A DNA stretch of 64,000 nucleotides from contig JAWKOL010000010.1 of the NCBI GenBank assembly GCA_041391225.1, forward strand, positions 162,452 through 226,451. The letters are read 5' to 3'. Shown piece by piece: positions 50,152-64,000 of this stretch (position 1 is its first letter; every line of letters starts with the position of its first letter). The stretch is from RI-153 sp041391225 (GTDB lineage: Bacteria; Chloroflexota; Anaerolineae; Caldilineales; Caldilineaceae). The notes beneath the pieces were generated by a model that had not been told where the DNA came from, ran no database searches, and saw only the letters and a program-made list of their open reading frames with translations. The position numbers were made by a program, and so were the translations under genes.

Positions 50152-51863
50152 TGCTGTGTCCGCAATTCGACGAAGGTGGTTTTGCCGTCTTCGACGACGA
50201 TGTTTTGGCCCACTTTTTCGCCGTTGACTTCGGCGGCGATGTAGTAGGCGCCCGCTGTGAGGTTTGATGCGGCGCCGTTTTCCCCCCAAAGCGGGTTGCC
50301 GCGCAGGCGTTCCTCGCTGCGGTAGGTTTCTACGGTACGCACCCAGCGAGCGCCTTCGCCTTCGTAAGGAGCAGGCTGACCCGTGCGCCCGCCCAGGACT
50401 GTCCTTGCGCGTTGACCAGCCGCACAGCCACCGTCCCTGGTGCCGCTGGCCTACTGCATCCACAAGACGGGGTTCACGGCGGTCATGTAGCTGTTTTGGC
50501 CCACGCGGATCTCCACGTGCAGATGTGGGCCGATGGCGATGCCCGTCATGCCCACCGTTCCCAACGAGTCACCGGGGTTGAGGCGCTGTCCTCGCTCCAC
50601 GAAGACTTCGTTCAGGTGTCCGTAGAGCAGAAAGACATCCTTGTCACCGTCCGGCGTCGACAGCGTGCGATCCAGGCGGACGACGACGCTGTTGCCATAG
50701 AAATTGTTGTACGGCCCCAGCAGCGTCGGGTTGTCCGGCCCGGCGTGGATGATTTCGCCGCCGGCCATGGCGAGCACCGGCGTGCCGGTTGGGTTGGAGA
50801 TGTCGACGCCGTGATGGGGGCGATAGCGACCGCCAGTGCTGCCGAACTGATAGCTGGGGCTGTAAAATTGATTGTATCCGGGAGGGAAGGCAAGCCCGAG
50901 CCAATAACGATCAATTTCTGCGGCCGGTAGCGGTGCAAAGCTTTCCCATTCCGGGCCTAACACGGTGGAAAAGGGTAGTTTGTGGACGGCGCGACGGCGG
51001 CGGCAACCGGCTCTTGTGACTTGGGCTGCACTTGTGGTTCTACCACCACCAAATTGTCTAGCGGCGCGTTTTCGGTCTTCGATGCGGCGTCTTCGATGGC
51101 TTTGGCAATGGCGCTTCCAGTTGATTCAGTATCGTAGCGGATGCCTGCGCTTGCGGATCGGCGGCTTGTGCGTCAACGGGCGCCGCCAGTGCTGCATCTG
51201 CATTCGCCTCCGTCACCTGATCCAATTGGGGCGCAATGCGTCTACGCTCAATGGGGCGGTGTAGCTGGGCAGTTCGAGTACTTCGTCATCGTCGATATTG
51301 GCGTTAACCTGCGCCAACACAGATTCGACATCCGGTTTTGCGCCCGGCTGTTCGCCGATCAGGACAACCGGCGCGGCCTGTAATTCTTCGATGTCCGCTG
51401 TTTCGGCAACGGTGTCACTTTCCACGACCAATACAGGCGATTCGGCGACAGACGACGCGGTCGAAACGTCCACTAGATCGACGGCGGCGCTCGCTGTGCT
51501 TGTCCGCTCTACATTGACGGTGATCGGCGCTGCCGCCGAATTGGGCCAGTTCAACCAAATCAGGACGACGCAGGCGCAGGCCAGCATCACCTGCAACAAT
51601 GTCGCCGCTTTGCGCTGTGGTGGCGTCAGCGGATCTGCATGGGCGATCAGCTTCTCCGGCGATAGCCCCTGTGCTACAATCAGCCTATCGACGCTGCCGC
51701 CTAAGCGGTCGATGCCTCGCTGAATGCTGGGGACGCGCCGACTCCAATGTCCGCTACGCAGGCGTTGGTGCAGCCGCGTTTTCCGGTGGAACGCAGTGGC
51801 CTGATAGAACGCGTCGGCGGCCAGCACCGAACGCTGTAGCGAAACAATCGTATAAATTGTCAA
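50148..51863 (-). CDS. M23-family (LytM-type) metallopeptidase, membrane-anchored (frameshifts)
   Basis: The N-terminal region ends in one membrane helix (LLQVMLACACVVLIWLNW), followed by a long low-complexity Ala/Val/Glu linker. The M23 domain has HHGVDISNPTGTPVLAMAGG (His-x3-Asp), LYGHLNEVFVERGQ and GPHLHVEIRVG (His-x-His). M23 enzymes cut peptidoglycan cross-bridges or control such enzymes. A C-terminal beta-rich part (AGAYYIAAEVNGEKVGQNIV) follows after one shift. The start may be TTG 51863. It is divergent from trmD with the two starts only a few bases apart. Confidence 0.83.
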
Positions 51864-51866
51864 CTG

Positions 51867-52974
51867 ATGGAAAAACCTGGAGTGATCGACCAATCTACGC
51901 CTTCCGAAGATCACGAATCCGAAGATCACGAAGAAACATTGCAGACACTACACTTCGATATTTTTACGCTCTTCCCAGGCATGTTTACCGGACCGTTCGG
52001 GGAAAGCATCCTCAAACGCGCTCAGGAAAAAGGGCTGCTGTCGATTGCCTTGCACGACATTCGCGCCTACACCACCGACCGTCACCACGTTTGCGACGAT
52101 ACGCCTCTACGGCGGCGGCGGTGGCATGATCATGAAGCCGGAGCCGATCTTCCGTGCTGTGGAAACGGTCCTTAGCCGTCGTGCCGCATCTGGTCGCTAC
52201 CTGATGCCTGACGCCTCCTCAATCTGCCTGTTTGGGACCAGAACGATCCCCCGCCGTTGCCGGCAGAAGTCCCGGTCGTCCTCATGTCGCCGCAGGGTCG
52301 CCCTTTTAATCAGGACGTTGCCGCCGAACTGAGCAGCCACCACCGGATCGCCCTGATCTGTGGGCGCTACGAAGGCGTGGATGAACGGGTGCGCCGTCAC
52401 CTGGTGACAGATGAGATCAGCATCGGCGATTTTGTCATCAGCGGTGGGGAACTGGCGGCAATGGTGATTGTCGACGCTGTCACCCGTCTACTGCCTGGGG
52501 CGTTGGGCTACGCGCTCAGCGCCCACGAAGACAGCCACTCACCTGGGCTTAGTGGCCTGTTGGAAGGTCCACACTACACACGCCCACTCAGTTTCCGCGG
52601 TGACCATGTCCCCGACGTGTTGCTCAGCGGCCATCATGGTCATGTCGAGCGTTGGCGGCGGGAGCAGTCCTTGTTGCAGGACGCTAGAACGCCGTCCTGA
52701 GTTATTGGCGCAGATTGTCGATTCACTTACGAAGACAGATCGGGAATTCCTCGTGCACAACAGGGTTGGCCGCCGGTCACAGCCCCAACTGATTGATCAT
52801 TCAACACCGTTTGGATTGGCCGCAAAACCTGAACCAATTTTCGGTGCTTCACCAGTGGCGAGACGCTCCAGCCCCAGTCACTTTACCCTGAGTGATACCG
52901 GATCGTCCTCGCCGCCTTCTCTAGGCGATCTGTCGTGTCAAAACATGAAAACAAACAGCACGTCTCGGATTTGA
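51867..52974 (+). CDS. trmD: tRNA (guanine-N1)-methyltransferase TrmD (several frameshifts)
   Basis: TrmD methylates G37 of tRNAs with SAM bound in a trefoil knot. The pieces in order are LHFDIFTLFPGMFTGPFGES, then GGGGGMIMKPEPIFRAVE, then ALICGRYEGVDERVRRHLV, SIGDFVISGGELAAMVIVDA and GLLEGPHYTRP, and last RRPELLAQIVDSLTKTDREFL. The frame changes at about 52090, 52230 and 52660. Recognisable homology ends near 52755; the frame stays open to 52974 but that part is probably not TrmD. An N-terminal extension (PSEDHESEDHEETLQ) is unusually acidic. Confidence 0.87.
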
Positions 52975-52999
52975 CAGTCGTCGTGGGGTCATGTAAACT
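52971..52999 (+). promoter_or_regulatory. rRNA operon promoter P1
   Basis: Consensus TTGACA (52971-52976), a 17-base spacer and TAAACT (52994-52999) lie about 270 bases before the 16S. A second promoter of the same spacing follows. Confidence 0.75.
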
Positions 53000-53074
53000 C
53001 AGCAGTCGCCCCAGCGAACGGAAAGACTAGTTGGTGAGCGGGTCAGAACATGAGTTCAACAGCGGTTCATGGAT

Positions 53075-53103
53075 TTGACCTGAAGGGTGAGGGGTGGTAA
53101 AGT
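53075..53103 (+). promoter_or_regulatory. rRNA operon promoter P2
   Basis: TTGACC (53075-53080), a 17-base spacer and TAAAGT (53098-53103), 104 bases after P1. Tandem P1/P2 promoters are common in front of rRNA operons. Confidence 0.7.
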
Positions 53104-53164
53104 GAGTTCTTGTGTCCGGCGAGAGTTGGGATGCGAGAGAGCAGTAGGATTAAGAGCAGCGGCA

Positions 53165-53199
53165 GATTAACAACTGAAGAGTGGTAAGGTAAGACCAAG
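53165..53199 (+). repeat. 16S processing stem, left arm (right arm 54879-54913)
   Basis: The 35-base arm contains CTGAAGAGTGGTAAGGTAA and is complementary to 54879-54913 downstream of the 16S with only a few mismatches. The pair encloses the whole 16S, as RNase III processing stalks do. Confidence 0.85.
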
Positions 53200-53267
53200 T
53201 CGAATCCGAAAAGCGCTTGTCAATGCGAGAGCATGGGGCAAGTGAGAGTAATAGCAGCATCAGATTC

Positions 53268-54775
<1,508 letters not shown>

Positions 54776-55031
54776 AGGGAAAAGGAAGGGCGGGTAGAGA
54801 AGAGGCAGAAGTCAGAAGGCAAAGCTGGAAGACAGAGTTTCTTCAAAAGACCTGAGACCTCCCAACCCAAGGTCTAGCCTTGGGATTACCTTACCACTCT
54901 TCAGCGGTTAATCAGTGATTGAAGCTGCCAGGCCACGAGGGAAGCGCTGGAGAGAAGAATGCGCAGGATGGCGACATCTCTGGCGCATTTTCTGACTGAA
55001 GCAGGGACTCGTGTGTCAAGACCGCTTATGG

Positions 55032-55102
55032 GGGCCTGTAGCTCAGACGGTTAGAGCACTGTTGATAACGCAGGGGTCCGTGTTCGAATCCACGCAGGCC
55101 CA
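55032..55102 (+). tRNA. tRNA-Ile (GAT anticodon)
   Basis: Acceptor GGGCCTG pairs with CAGGCCC, followed by discriminator A. The loop TTGATAA contains the GAT anticodon, and the T arm GTTCGAATC is present. The anticodon stem lacks one or two bases (CTG-TTGATAA-CGCAG), again consistent with an indel error. It is the only tRNA in the 16S-23S spacer; no tRNA-Ala is seen. Confidence 0.9.
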
Positions 55103-55302
55103 CTGCGAAAAGCGGAAGAAGAATGATTTTCGATTTTAGATTGACAATTGACGATTGTCTGGTCGAGCGAGAGACTGGGGAACTGGGAACTTCTGGGGAA
55201 CTGGGAACTCAACGGGCAGAGAAAGTCAGACGGCATCACGGCGAAATCGTAAATCGGCTGCAAATCGTAAATTTCTTCGCCCTTGGTACATTAAAAACTG
55301 AA

Positions 55303-55320
55303 TAGGATAGAAGCATCTTC
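55303..55320 (+). repeat. 23S processing stem, left arm (right arm 58342-58359)
   Basis: TAGGATAGAAGCATCTTC is complementary to GAAGATGAATCTATCCTA (58342-58359) with two mismatches. The pair encloses the 23S. The spacer 55103-55302 holds only GAACTGGGAACT and CGTAAATCG-type short repeats. Confidence 0.8.
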
Positions 55321-55401
55321 AAAGAAGGCAAGAAGAGAGAGCGAACTCTAGCAATAGGGGAGCAGGACTTCTTGTCCACCGGAGAAGGAAGTGGTTCTTA
55401 G

Positions 55402-58309
<2,908 letters not shown>

Positions 58310-58473
58310 AACAATTCTGAACCACAACCGACTGCGGTTGAGAAGATGAATCTATCCTAGACAGTTTTAGCGTATCAGGGGAAATGCGAGTGAGTCGCAG
58401 AACCTTTGAAACGCAGTAATCATAGTACATTCCGTAAAGTAACGACGGCAGAGGAGAGTGTGAAACTCTGTTG

Positions 58474-58584
58474 TTGGTGACAAGAGCGGTGGGGTACACC
58501 CGGTCCCATCTCGAACCCGGCAGTTAAGCCCACCAGCGTTGATGGTAGTAGGGGTAACCCTCTGCGAGAGTAGACCGTCGCCAA
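58474..58584 (+). rRNA. 5S ribosomal RNA
   Basis: Ends TTGGTGAC (58474-58481) and GTCGCCAA (58577-58584) pair. The interior has CCCATCTCGAACCCGGCAGT and TTAAGCCC. Length 111 is slightly short, in line with a few missing bases. Confidence 0.93.
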
Positions 58585-58689
58585 CTACACCTTCACCCAC
58601 ACCCTCTCCGTCGTTCCTTTTTTTGCTGAATAATTCAGAGAATTTATCCGCAGATTTCACGGATTTAATGGATTCAGATGAAATGCAAA

Positions 58690-58717
58690 GGACGCCGCTA
58701 TCGATGCGGCGTCCTTT
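58690..58717 (+). terminator. rRNA operon terminator
   Basis: GGACGCCGC (58690-58698) and GCGGCGTCC (58706-58714) form a 9-bp GC-rich stem around TATCGAT, followed by TTTT. Confidence 0.85.
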
Positions 58718-58748
58718 TGTGTCTGGGCATGATTGGCGACTCGGCGGG

Positions 58749-58886
58749 GCATAGGCGTTAAGTTAAGGTCGAGCGAAAGTGCCGGGGACTTCACGTTGGA
58801 CGAGTCGCCAGGAGTGATGACCCCGTTTCGCTGCGACGAAAAGTCCCCGGCACTTGCTCGTATGGCGCTTATCTTGACGCCTATGC
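58749..58886. repeat. 138-bp imperfect palindromic element
   Basis: GCATAGGCGTTAAG...AGTGCCGGGGACTT (58749-58791) is mirrored by AAGTCCCCGGCACTT...GACGCCTATGC (58841-58886). The outer 10 and inner 14-15 bases of the arms match exactly, with small bulges between. It carries no gene and looks like a REP/MITE-type mobile palindrome. Confidence 0.75.
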
Positions 58887-58901
58887 TCGGCAGGGTGACC
58901 C

Positions 58902-58920
58902 GTCAGTGCCAGGCACTGAC
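58902..58920. repeat. Perfect 19-bp palindrome GTCAGTGCCAGGCACTGAC
   Basis: Two 9-base arms around a central A sit 16 bases after the larger palindrome and just before the glcF stop. The AGTGCC core is shared with the larger element. Confidence 0.7.
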
Positions 58921-58927
58921 TCAACCG

Positions 58928-60236
58928 CTACATGCGCGCTTCGTCCTGGCGATAGGCCGCGTCGAGGACCTCGACCAGGTGCATGACTTTGGCGTTCATG
59001 CACCGTTGGGCGATGCTATACAAGCATTTGGATCATGCAGCCCGTATTCGCCGAGAGGACAATCTCTGCTTCGGTCGCGGCGGTGTTGTCGAGTTTGCGG
59101 TCGAGAAGCTGCTGCGCCATCTCGGGCCGCAAGATGTTGTAGGTGCCGGCGCTGCCGCAGCACATGGACGATTCCGCCATTTCCACAAACGTCAGCCCGG
59201 GGATCGCGGACAGGATCTGCCGCGGTTGCTGCGTCACCTTTTGGCCGTGCGCCAGGTGACACGGCTCCTGGTAGGTGACCCGCCAGGGCAGCGGCGTCTG
59301 CGCTGGCTTCGGCCCCAACTCGGCCAACAGTTCGGTGACGTCGCGGCTGATGGAAACGAAGTGCCGCGCCCGCTCGGCGTAGACCGGATCGTCGTGGAGC
59401 AGGTGGGCGTACTCTTTGACGTGGTGCGAACAGCCCGCCGCGTTGACCACCACGTAGTCGGGGTTGGCCGCTTCCAGGGCGTCAATGTTGCGCCGCGCCA
59501 GTTCTTTGGCGCGCACCATGTCGCCGCCGTGGGCGTGCAACGCGCCGCAGCATTCCTGTCCTTGCGGCAAGACGACTTCACAGCCGTTGACCCGCAATGC
59601 GTGGATTGTCGCTTCGTGGACTTCGGCGAAGGCGATGCTTTGCACAACCGGTGAGCAGCGCCACCCGTTTTGTCGCCCCGGTTTCGGCCACCGGCGCATA
59701 GGACCGCCCATCCGCCCGCACAAACGAATGGCTCATGCGCGGCAGCAATTGCTCCATCTGCGCCATGCCCATCAGTTTGAGCACGCCCAGCCGCCGCGCC
59801 AGCCACTGCAACCCGGTCCGCTGGTAGGTGGCCATCAGCGTCGCCAGCAGCCGCACCCGCCCCAGGCTCATGAACAGCCAACCGAAAACGAACTTTTCGA
59901 TCAACCGCTCCTGCACACTCTGCGGACGCGCCGCCTTGGCCTGCGCCCGCCCCGCTTCCAACAGGTGGCCGTACTGCACGCCCGACGGACACACCGCTGA
60001 CACGCCAGACAGCCCAAACATTGGTCCATCTGCTTCAAAAGCCGGGCGCGCCCACGGGATACGGCCTTCGCCCACGCCGCGGATCAGCGCAATGCGCCTG
60101 CGTGGCGACGACGCTTCCAAATCGAGCAGGGTGTAGGTGGGCACGATTGCAGGCGAGGCCGCAACGCACACAGGTGTCGTAGAGGTCCGTGTCGAGGGCG
60201 GCAATCACCGCACAGTTCAATCTGCTGCGTAGACAT
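58928..60236 (-). CDS. glcF: Glycolate oxidase iron-sulfur subunit (frameshifts)
   Basis: The start MSTQQIELCG overlaps the glcE stop. The first cluster region reads YDTCVRCGLACN, then VSAVCPSGVQYGHLLEAGRA. The two CCG domains are GQECCGALHAHGGD with AAGCSHHVKEY, and YQEPCHLAHGQK with SSMCCGSAGTYNILRPEMA. The tail after one shift is RCMNAKVMHLVEVLDAAYRQ and stops at 58928. GlcDEF oxidises glycolate to glyoxylate at the membrane. Frame changes occur near 60150, 59650 and 59020. Confidence 0.88.
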
Positions 60237-61558
60237 ATTCCACCGTCCTCTCGGGCTGGGGCTGCACCAGGAAGCGCCCTGGGTTGAGCAGATCCTGCGG
60301 GTCGGAAGTGCGTTTTGATGCGTTGCATCAGTGGCAGTGCGGCGGGCGGCGCGCCCCACACCGGCGCTTGCACTCTGCGCCGGCGGCGGCCACCGCCAAC
60401 TGCGGCCATTGCCGCTTCCATTTTGTGATCAATTGAAAATTTCAGACATCGCCGCTGCATTGGACACTCCACGTTTGCCCAAATGACGCCGTTTGCAGCG
60501 TCAGCCGGGACGGAAATGGTCGTCCTTATTGGTTTCACCTCGCGAGTCAGGACGTCCAATGCCTTGACTGTGTCCGCCGCGGCGACGTTCAGGCGAAGCA
60601 AAGCGCCAGATCCGCCCTGTCCACTGAGGGCTGCTCGACCAGCCAAACGCCCCCAAACCGAGGACAGATCCCCGCCCGACCAAGATTCTACATCTTCCGT
60701 ATCCTTGGCATCGAGCAACGAGCGGACTCGCTCAAGCTGGCGGGTGTTGGCCTCGGCGTGTCGAAGCGGACGAGCACCCAGATCGGCGCGTCGTGGCCCA
60801 GTGTCGCGCCCAGTGTGGCCCCGTCCACAACGAGGACGCTGCTGGGCAGGAGCGGGCCGCGGCCAGCTTGTCGAGCAGGGCGGCAGCGGCGTTGAAACTG
60901 GACAGCCCCACGCCGACGAGCAGGCTGGATTCGGGCTGCGGCTGCACTTTGAGGTTGAGTTCGGTGATCACGCCCAGCGTGCCGAACGCGCAGTATTGCA
61001 GACGGGCCAGATCAGCTTACCACGTTCTTCATCACCATCGCCCGCGGCGGACGATACGACCGTCGGCGCGCACGAACTGGATGCCGGTGATCATGTCGCG
61101 CACGGTGCCGTAAGCCGCCCGGCGCAGCCCCGTAGCAAATGCACCGGACGCCACGATGCCGCCCAATGTCGACTGCGGGCAGCGGCGCATCCATGGCAAG
61201 TGCTGTCCTTGCGCGGCGAGGACTTCGTTGGTGGCGGCCAACGTGCCCCGGCCTGCACCGCCAGCGTGAGATCGGCGGGATGGTGCGCCAAGATGGCGTC
61301 GAGCCGACCGGTGTGCAGCGCCAGATCGTAGGCGTTGCGGCGGATTGCCCAATTGTCGCGTGCCCCCACCCCAGGGGACAACGGCCACGTCGTGCGCTTG
61401 CCAGTTTCATCAGCGCCGATACCTCGTCCACCGAGGCGGGCGAGGCGGCGATTCCTGGCGCAATGCCGAACAGTTCGTAGGTCGATAGATCGTGGGGCGC
61501 AACTGAGACGGCAGCGGTGCCGACGATCTCTTCGATGCGCCACCAGTTGATCCAAAGT
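60217..61558 (-). CDS. glcE: Glycolate oxidase FAD-binding subunit (frameshifts)
   Basis: The pieces are SVAPHDLSTYELFGIAPGIA, SVDEVSALMKLASA, LAVVPWGGGTRQLGNP (FAD pyrophosphate loop), TLAATNEVLAAQGQHLPW and STLGGIVASGAFATGLRRAAYGTVRDMITG. Later parts are badly broken. The end PGRFLVQPQPERTVEYVY-AAD stops at 60217, inside the glcF start. The exact start is uncertain because it runs into the glcD end near 61558. It lies between glcD and glcF, as in the known operon. Confidence 0.78.
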
Positions 61559-62973
61559 GAGCGGCCCGTGGTGTCCGTTGCGGGCGGGCGGCGGCGGGCT
61601 GGGGACGTACGATTTGGGGAAGACTTTGCCCGGGTGAGCCGTCCTTCGGGGTCGAAGCACAGTTTGAGATCCCACATGGCGTCGAGATCGTCCTGGGTGT
61701 AGAGGTGGGCCAGAAACTTGCTTTTCGATGCCGATGCCGTGCTCGCCGGAGACGGTGCCGCCCAGGGCGATGCAGCGTTCCAAGATTTCTTCGGCGGCGA
61801 GGCGGGCGCGACGCAGCGCGCTTCGTCGCGACGGTCGAAGAGGATGGTGGGGTGGATGTTGCCGTCTCCCGCGGAAGAAGTTGCCGATGGGCAGGTCGTA
61901 TTTCTGCGCCACGGTTTCGACGAAGGTCATGATTTCAAGAAGTGGCGCGGCACCACCCCGTCTTCGAGGAAGTAGTTGGGGGCGATGCGGCCCATTGCGC
62001 CCAGCGCACTCTTGCGCCCCACCCAAAGGCGGGCGTTCCGCCGCGCTTGCAGCTTGATGAATGGACGACGCTCTGTGCGCGATGCAGACGTCGGCGATCT
62101 GCCGTATGACGGCGTCGAGGCTTAAGCGTCGATGCCTTCGACTTCGATGAGGAGCACGCTGCCTGCGTCCGCGGGTAGCTTGCTGTGACAGCTTCTTCGA
62201 CGGCGCGGCAGACTTTGCCGTCCATCATTTCCAGCGCGGCGGGGACGATACCGGCGGCGATGATGGCGCTGACTGCTTCGGATCCGTCTTCGATGGTGGG
62301 GAAGACGACCACGAGCGTGCGCACGCCTTCGGGCTTGGGTTGCAGTTGCACGGTGGCGTCGGTCACCACGGCCAGGGTGCCTTCGGAACCCACAATGACG
62401 CCGTTGAGATCGTAGCCCACGCTGTCGGCGAGGTCGCTGCCGGTCTGCCACCGTACCGTCGGCGAGGACGGCGTTGAGCTTCGTCACATGGTTGGCTGTG
62501 ACGCCGTAGACCAGGCAGTGCGGCCCGCCTAAGATTGGTGGCGATGTTGCCGCCGATGGTGCCTGTCTTGCCGCTGCCGGGATCGGGGCGTGGAGGTCAG
62601 CCCGAACGGCGACACGGCGTCGACCAGATGCTGGTTGACCACGCCTACTTCGACCTGGGCGCGGCGGTTGCGGGCGTCGATGTTGCGAATGCCGCGCAGC
62701 CGGGTTAGCACCAGCACAATCCCGCCGGACGTGGGCAACGCGCCGCCGGAGAGGCCTGTCCCCGCGCCGCAGGCGACGAGGGGAAGTCCGCGGGCGGCGG
62801 CCAGCTACCACGTCGGCCACCTGCGCCGTCGTGCGGGGCAGCACCACCACATCGGGGGCGTGGGTGGAAAACGAGGCGTCGTACTCGTAGAGCAACTTGT
62901 CTTCGGGCTGCATCAACACGCTGTCCGCGCCGACGATGGCGCGTAGGTCGTCGATGTAGGTGGGGAGGGGCAT
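61556..62973 (-). CDS. glcD: Glycolate oxidase FAD-linked subunit (frameshifts)
   Basis: The start MPLPTYIDDLRAIVGADSVL is followed by YEYDASFSTHAPDVVVLP. FAD-binding parts appear over several frames, including GYDLNGVIVGSEGTLAVVTD and RTLVVVFPTIEDGSEAVSAI. The C-terminal half has the iron- or substrate-contact region near 61740 (VSGEHGIGIEK, in frame with LGGTVSGEHG) and ends MWDLKLCFDPEGRLTRA. At least six indels break it. First gene of a glcDEF operon; the stop could not be fixed exactly. Confidence 0.82.
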
Positions 62974-63128
62974 GGGGTGTTCTCCTTGGTGCGTGTTGCA
63001 TGTTGCGTGATTTCAGTATAGCGGCTGTGGCAGGATGGGGCAATTGGATCGACACTGCTGTCAGGCTGTCAAGCACCTGAGTGCGCGTGATTTTGCACGC
63101 GGATGGTGGCATTGGCGGGGCAAGTGAT

Positions 63129-63285
63129 CTACTATGGAGGGGATTGGGGATTGGGGACTGGGGACTGGGCCGACAACATTTGTGTGAATTCGAGTACACT
63201 GCATTCAACGAGACCATTGATGGCTCATTCACATACGAATCTACAACCCTAATCACCAATCACTAGTCACAAATCACGCTTTCCC
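63129..63285. repeat. Intergenic short-unit repeats GGGGATT / AATCACCAATC
   Basis: GGGGATTGGGGATTGGGGAC-type units (from 63139) and ACTAGTCACAAATCACG-type units (to 63278) frame the gap between glcD and the last gene. Together with a GTTGCATGTTGCGTG unit near 62993 this accounts for most of the 340-base gap. No gene is seen in it. Confidence 0.55.
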
Positions 63286-63313
63286 ATGCCAATCCCCCCC
63301 AAGGAGGCATTTC

Positions 63314-64000
63314 ATGGCAATTGGACTATCGACACAAAACCTCACGTCCGACGATCCGCGGATGCTGGAGGAGACGTACCGCGTGGCGCTGCGGCGGGGC
63401 GAGGGAGATTCTTTTGCGGCGGCGATGACGGCGCGCTATCGGGCCGCGCCGGAGAATCTGCTGTACGCGGCGTGGTTCTACCGCTTGCAAGAACAGGCGG
63501 ACGACCGCGACAACCGCGAGGACTCGGTCTCCTGGCGCACGGCGCTGCCGCTGGCGCTGCTTTCTGGTTTGTTATTTGCGCTGCTGGCCGATTCGCGTTT
63601 CGCCTTTGCCGACGGCGCGCCGTATCTGCTCTTGTTGTGGTCGCCGCTGGTGGCGGTGCTGGTCTATCTTTTTTTGATGATCGAGAATCCGGCGTACCGG
63701 CGGCGGGCGTTGCCGGCGTTGGGCGGGGTAGTGGCGGCGGGCGCGTATGTCTTCGCGCTGGCGACGTGGCGGGCGGGGCAGACGTATCAGATCCTCATGC
63801 TGTTTCACCTGCCGTTGCTGGCGTGGATCGGTGTGGGGTTCGGCATGTTGGGCTGGGGATCGTCACCGCGGGAACGGTTCGCGGCGCTGATCAAGAGCGT
63901 GGAGATTGGCATCACCGGCGGCGTCTTTGGGATTGGGGTGGGTGCGTTCGCCATGATCACGGTGGGGCTGTTTTCGGCGTTGGGGCTGGATCTGCCGGAG
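63314..64000 (+). CDS. Integral membrane protein, partial (runs off the right edge)
   Basis: Starts at ATG 63314 behind a perfect AAGGAGG (63301-63307) and is open for 229 codons to the window end. A soluble N-terminus of about 75 residues (MAIGLSTQNLTSDDPRMLEE, then AMTARYRAAPENLLYAAWFY) is followed by five membrane helices: LPLALLSGLLFALL, YLLLLWSPLVAVLVYLFLM, LGGVVAAGAYVFALA, ILMLFHLPLLAWIGVGFGML and GGVFGIGVGAFAMITVGLF. The pattern is reminiscent of DUF4153 membrane proteins, but I cannot confirm that. Confidence 0.8.
   Translation, partial: MAIGLSTQNLTSDDPRMLEETYRVALRRGEGDSFAAAMTARYRAAPENLLYAAWFYRLQEQADDRDNREDSVSWRTALPLALLSGLLFALLADSRFAFADGAPYLLLLWSPLVAVLVYLFLMIENPAYRRRALPALGGVVAAGAYVFALATWRAGQTYQILMLFHLPLLAWIGVGFGMLGWGSSPRERFAALIKSVEIGITGGVFGIGVGAFAMITVGLFSALGLDLPE

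Noticed and set aside
58733..59654. Plus-strand open frames over the palindromes and the glcF 3' end
   Set aside because: They cross the palindromic repeat and the antisense of conserved CCG-domain coding; no motif supports them.

Overview
The window is a GC-rich bacterial chromosome fragment, most likely Chloroflexota (Anaerolineae/Caldilineae-like). That placement is an inference from gene content, the style of the intergenic repeats and the general look of the 16S, not from an alignment. Many genes are split by single-base indels that can be rejoined by reading across frames. The 16S and the tRNA also carry indels at universally conserved positions. I therefore read most broken genes as an incompletely polished sequence, not true pseudogenes, and report each as one rejoined gene.

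Layout. 1-1504: 3' part of mutS. 1505-5500: a low-GC-looking, indel-rich segment that, once rejoined, resembles a ComQXP peptide-pheromone locus: a small peptide ending in a Trp-rich tail, an isoprenyl diphosphate synthase-like protein, and a multi-membrane-pass sensor kinase with a PDZ-like N-terminal part. It converges on comEC (5457-8052), the DNA-uptake channel gene. 8380-12342: an operon for a three-subunit molybdenum hydroxylase plus a MoaD-like protein. 12436-17175: an orphan DNA methyltransferase, a BNR/sialidase-like protein and mutL. 17582-21693: trigger factor, clpP, clpX. 21722-25126 (minus): an NAD(P)-binding protein, an HtrA-like protease lipoprotein with a small membrane protein, and mutY. 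25376-33670: galM, a membrane protein, DUF1801, a diguanylate cyclase, DinB, GNAT, a U32 peptidase, a YD-type protein and an aldo/keto reductase.

33858-40380 holds three M42 aminopeptidase genes with a VapBC-like pair between the second and third, then an MFS transporter, an LCP-family protein and a zinc-ribbon membrane protein. 40468-46166 holds a second molybdenum hydroxylase (2Fe-2S domain fused to the Mo subunit, with a separate FAD subunit), interrupted by a second VapBC-like pair and an AAA ATPase. 46487-51863 (minus): an EEP-family phosphoesterase, a sulfatase, a DUF2087 regulator, RNase H and an M23 peptidase. trmD (plus) leads to the rRNA operon 16S-tRNA-Ile-23S-5S (53268-58584), which has two strong tandem promoters and clear RNase III-type processing stems. 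58928-62973 (minus) is glcDEF (glycolate oxidase), and a membrane protein gene runs off the right edge.

Two themes stand out. The first is the candidate prenylated-peptide signalling locus next to comEC, which I know only from Firmicutes. The second is a rich set of short-unit palindromic repeats that sit at gene ends and in places extend in frame into coding sequence.
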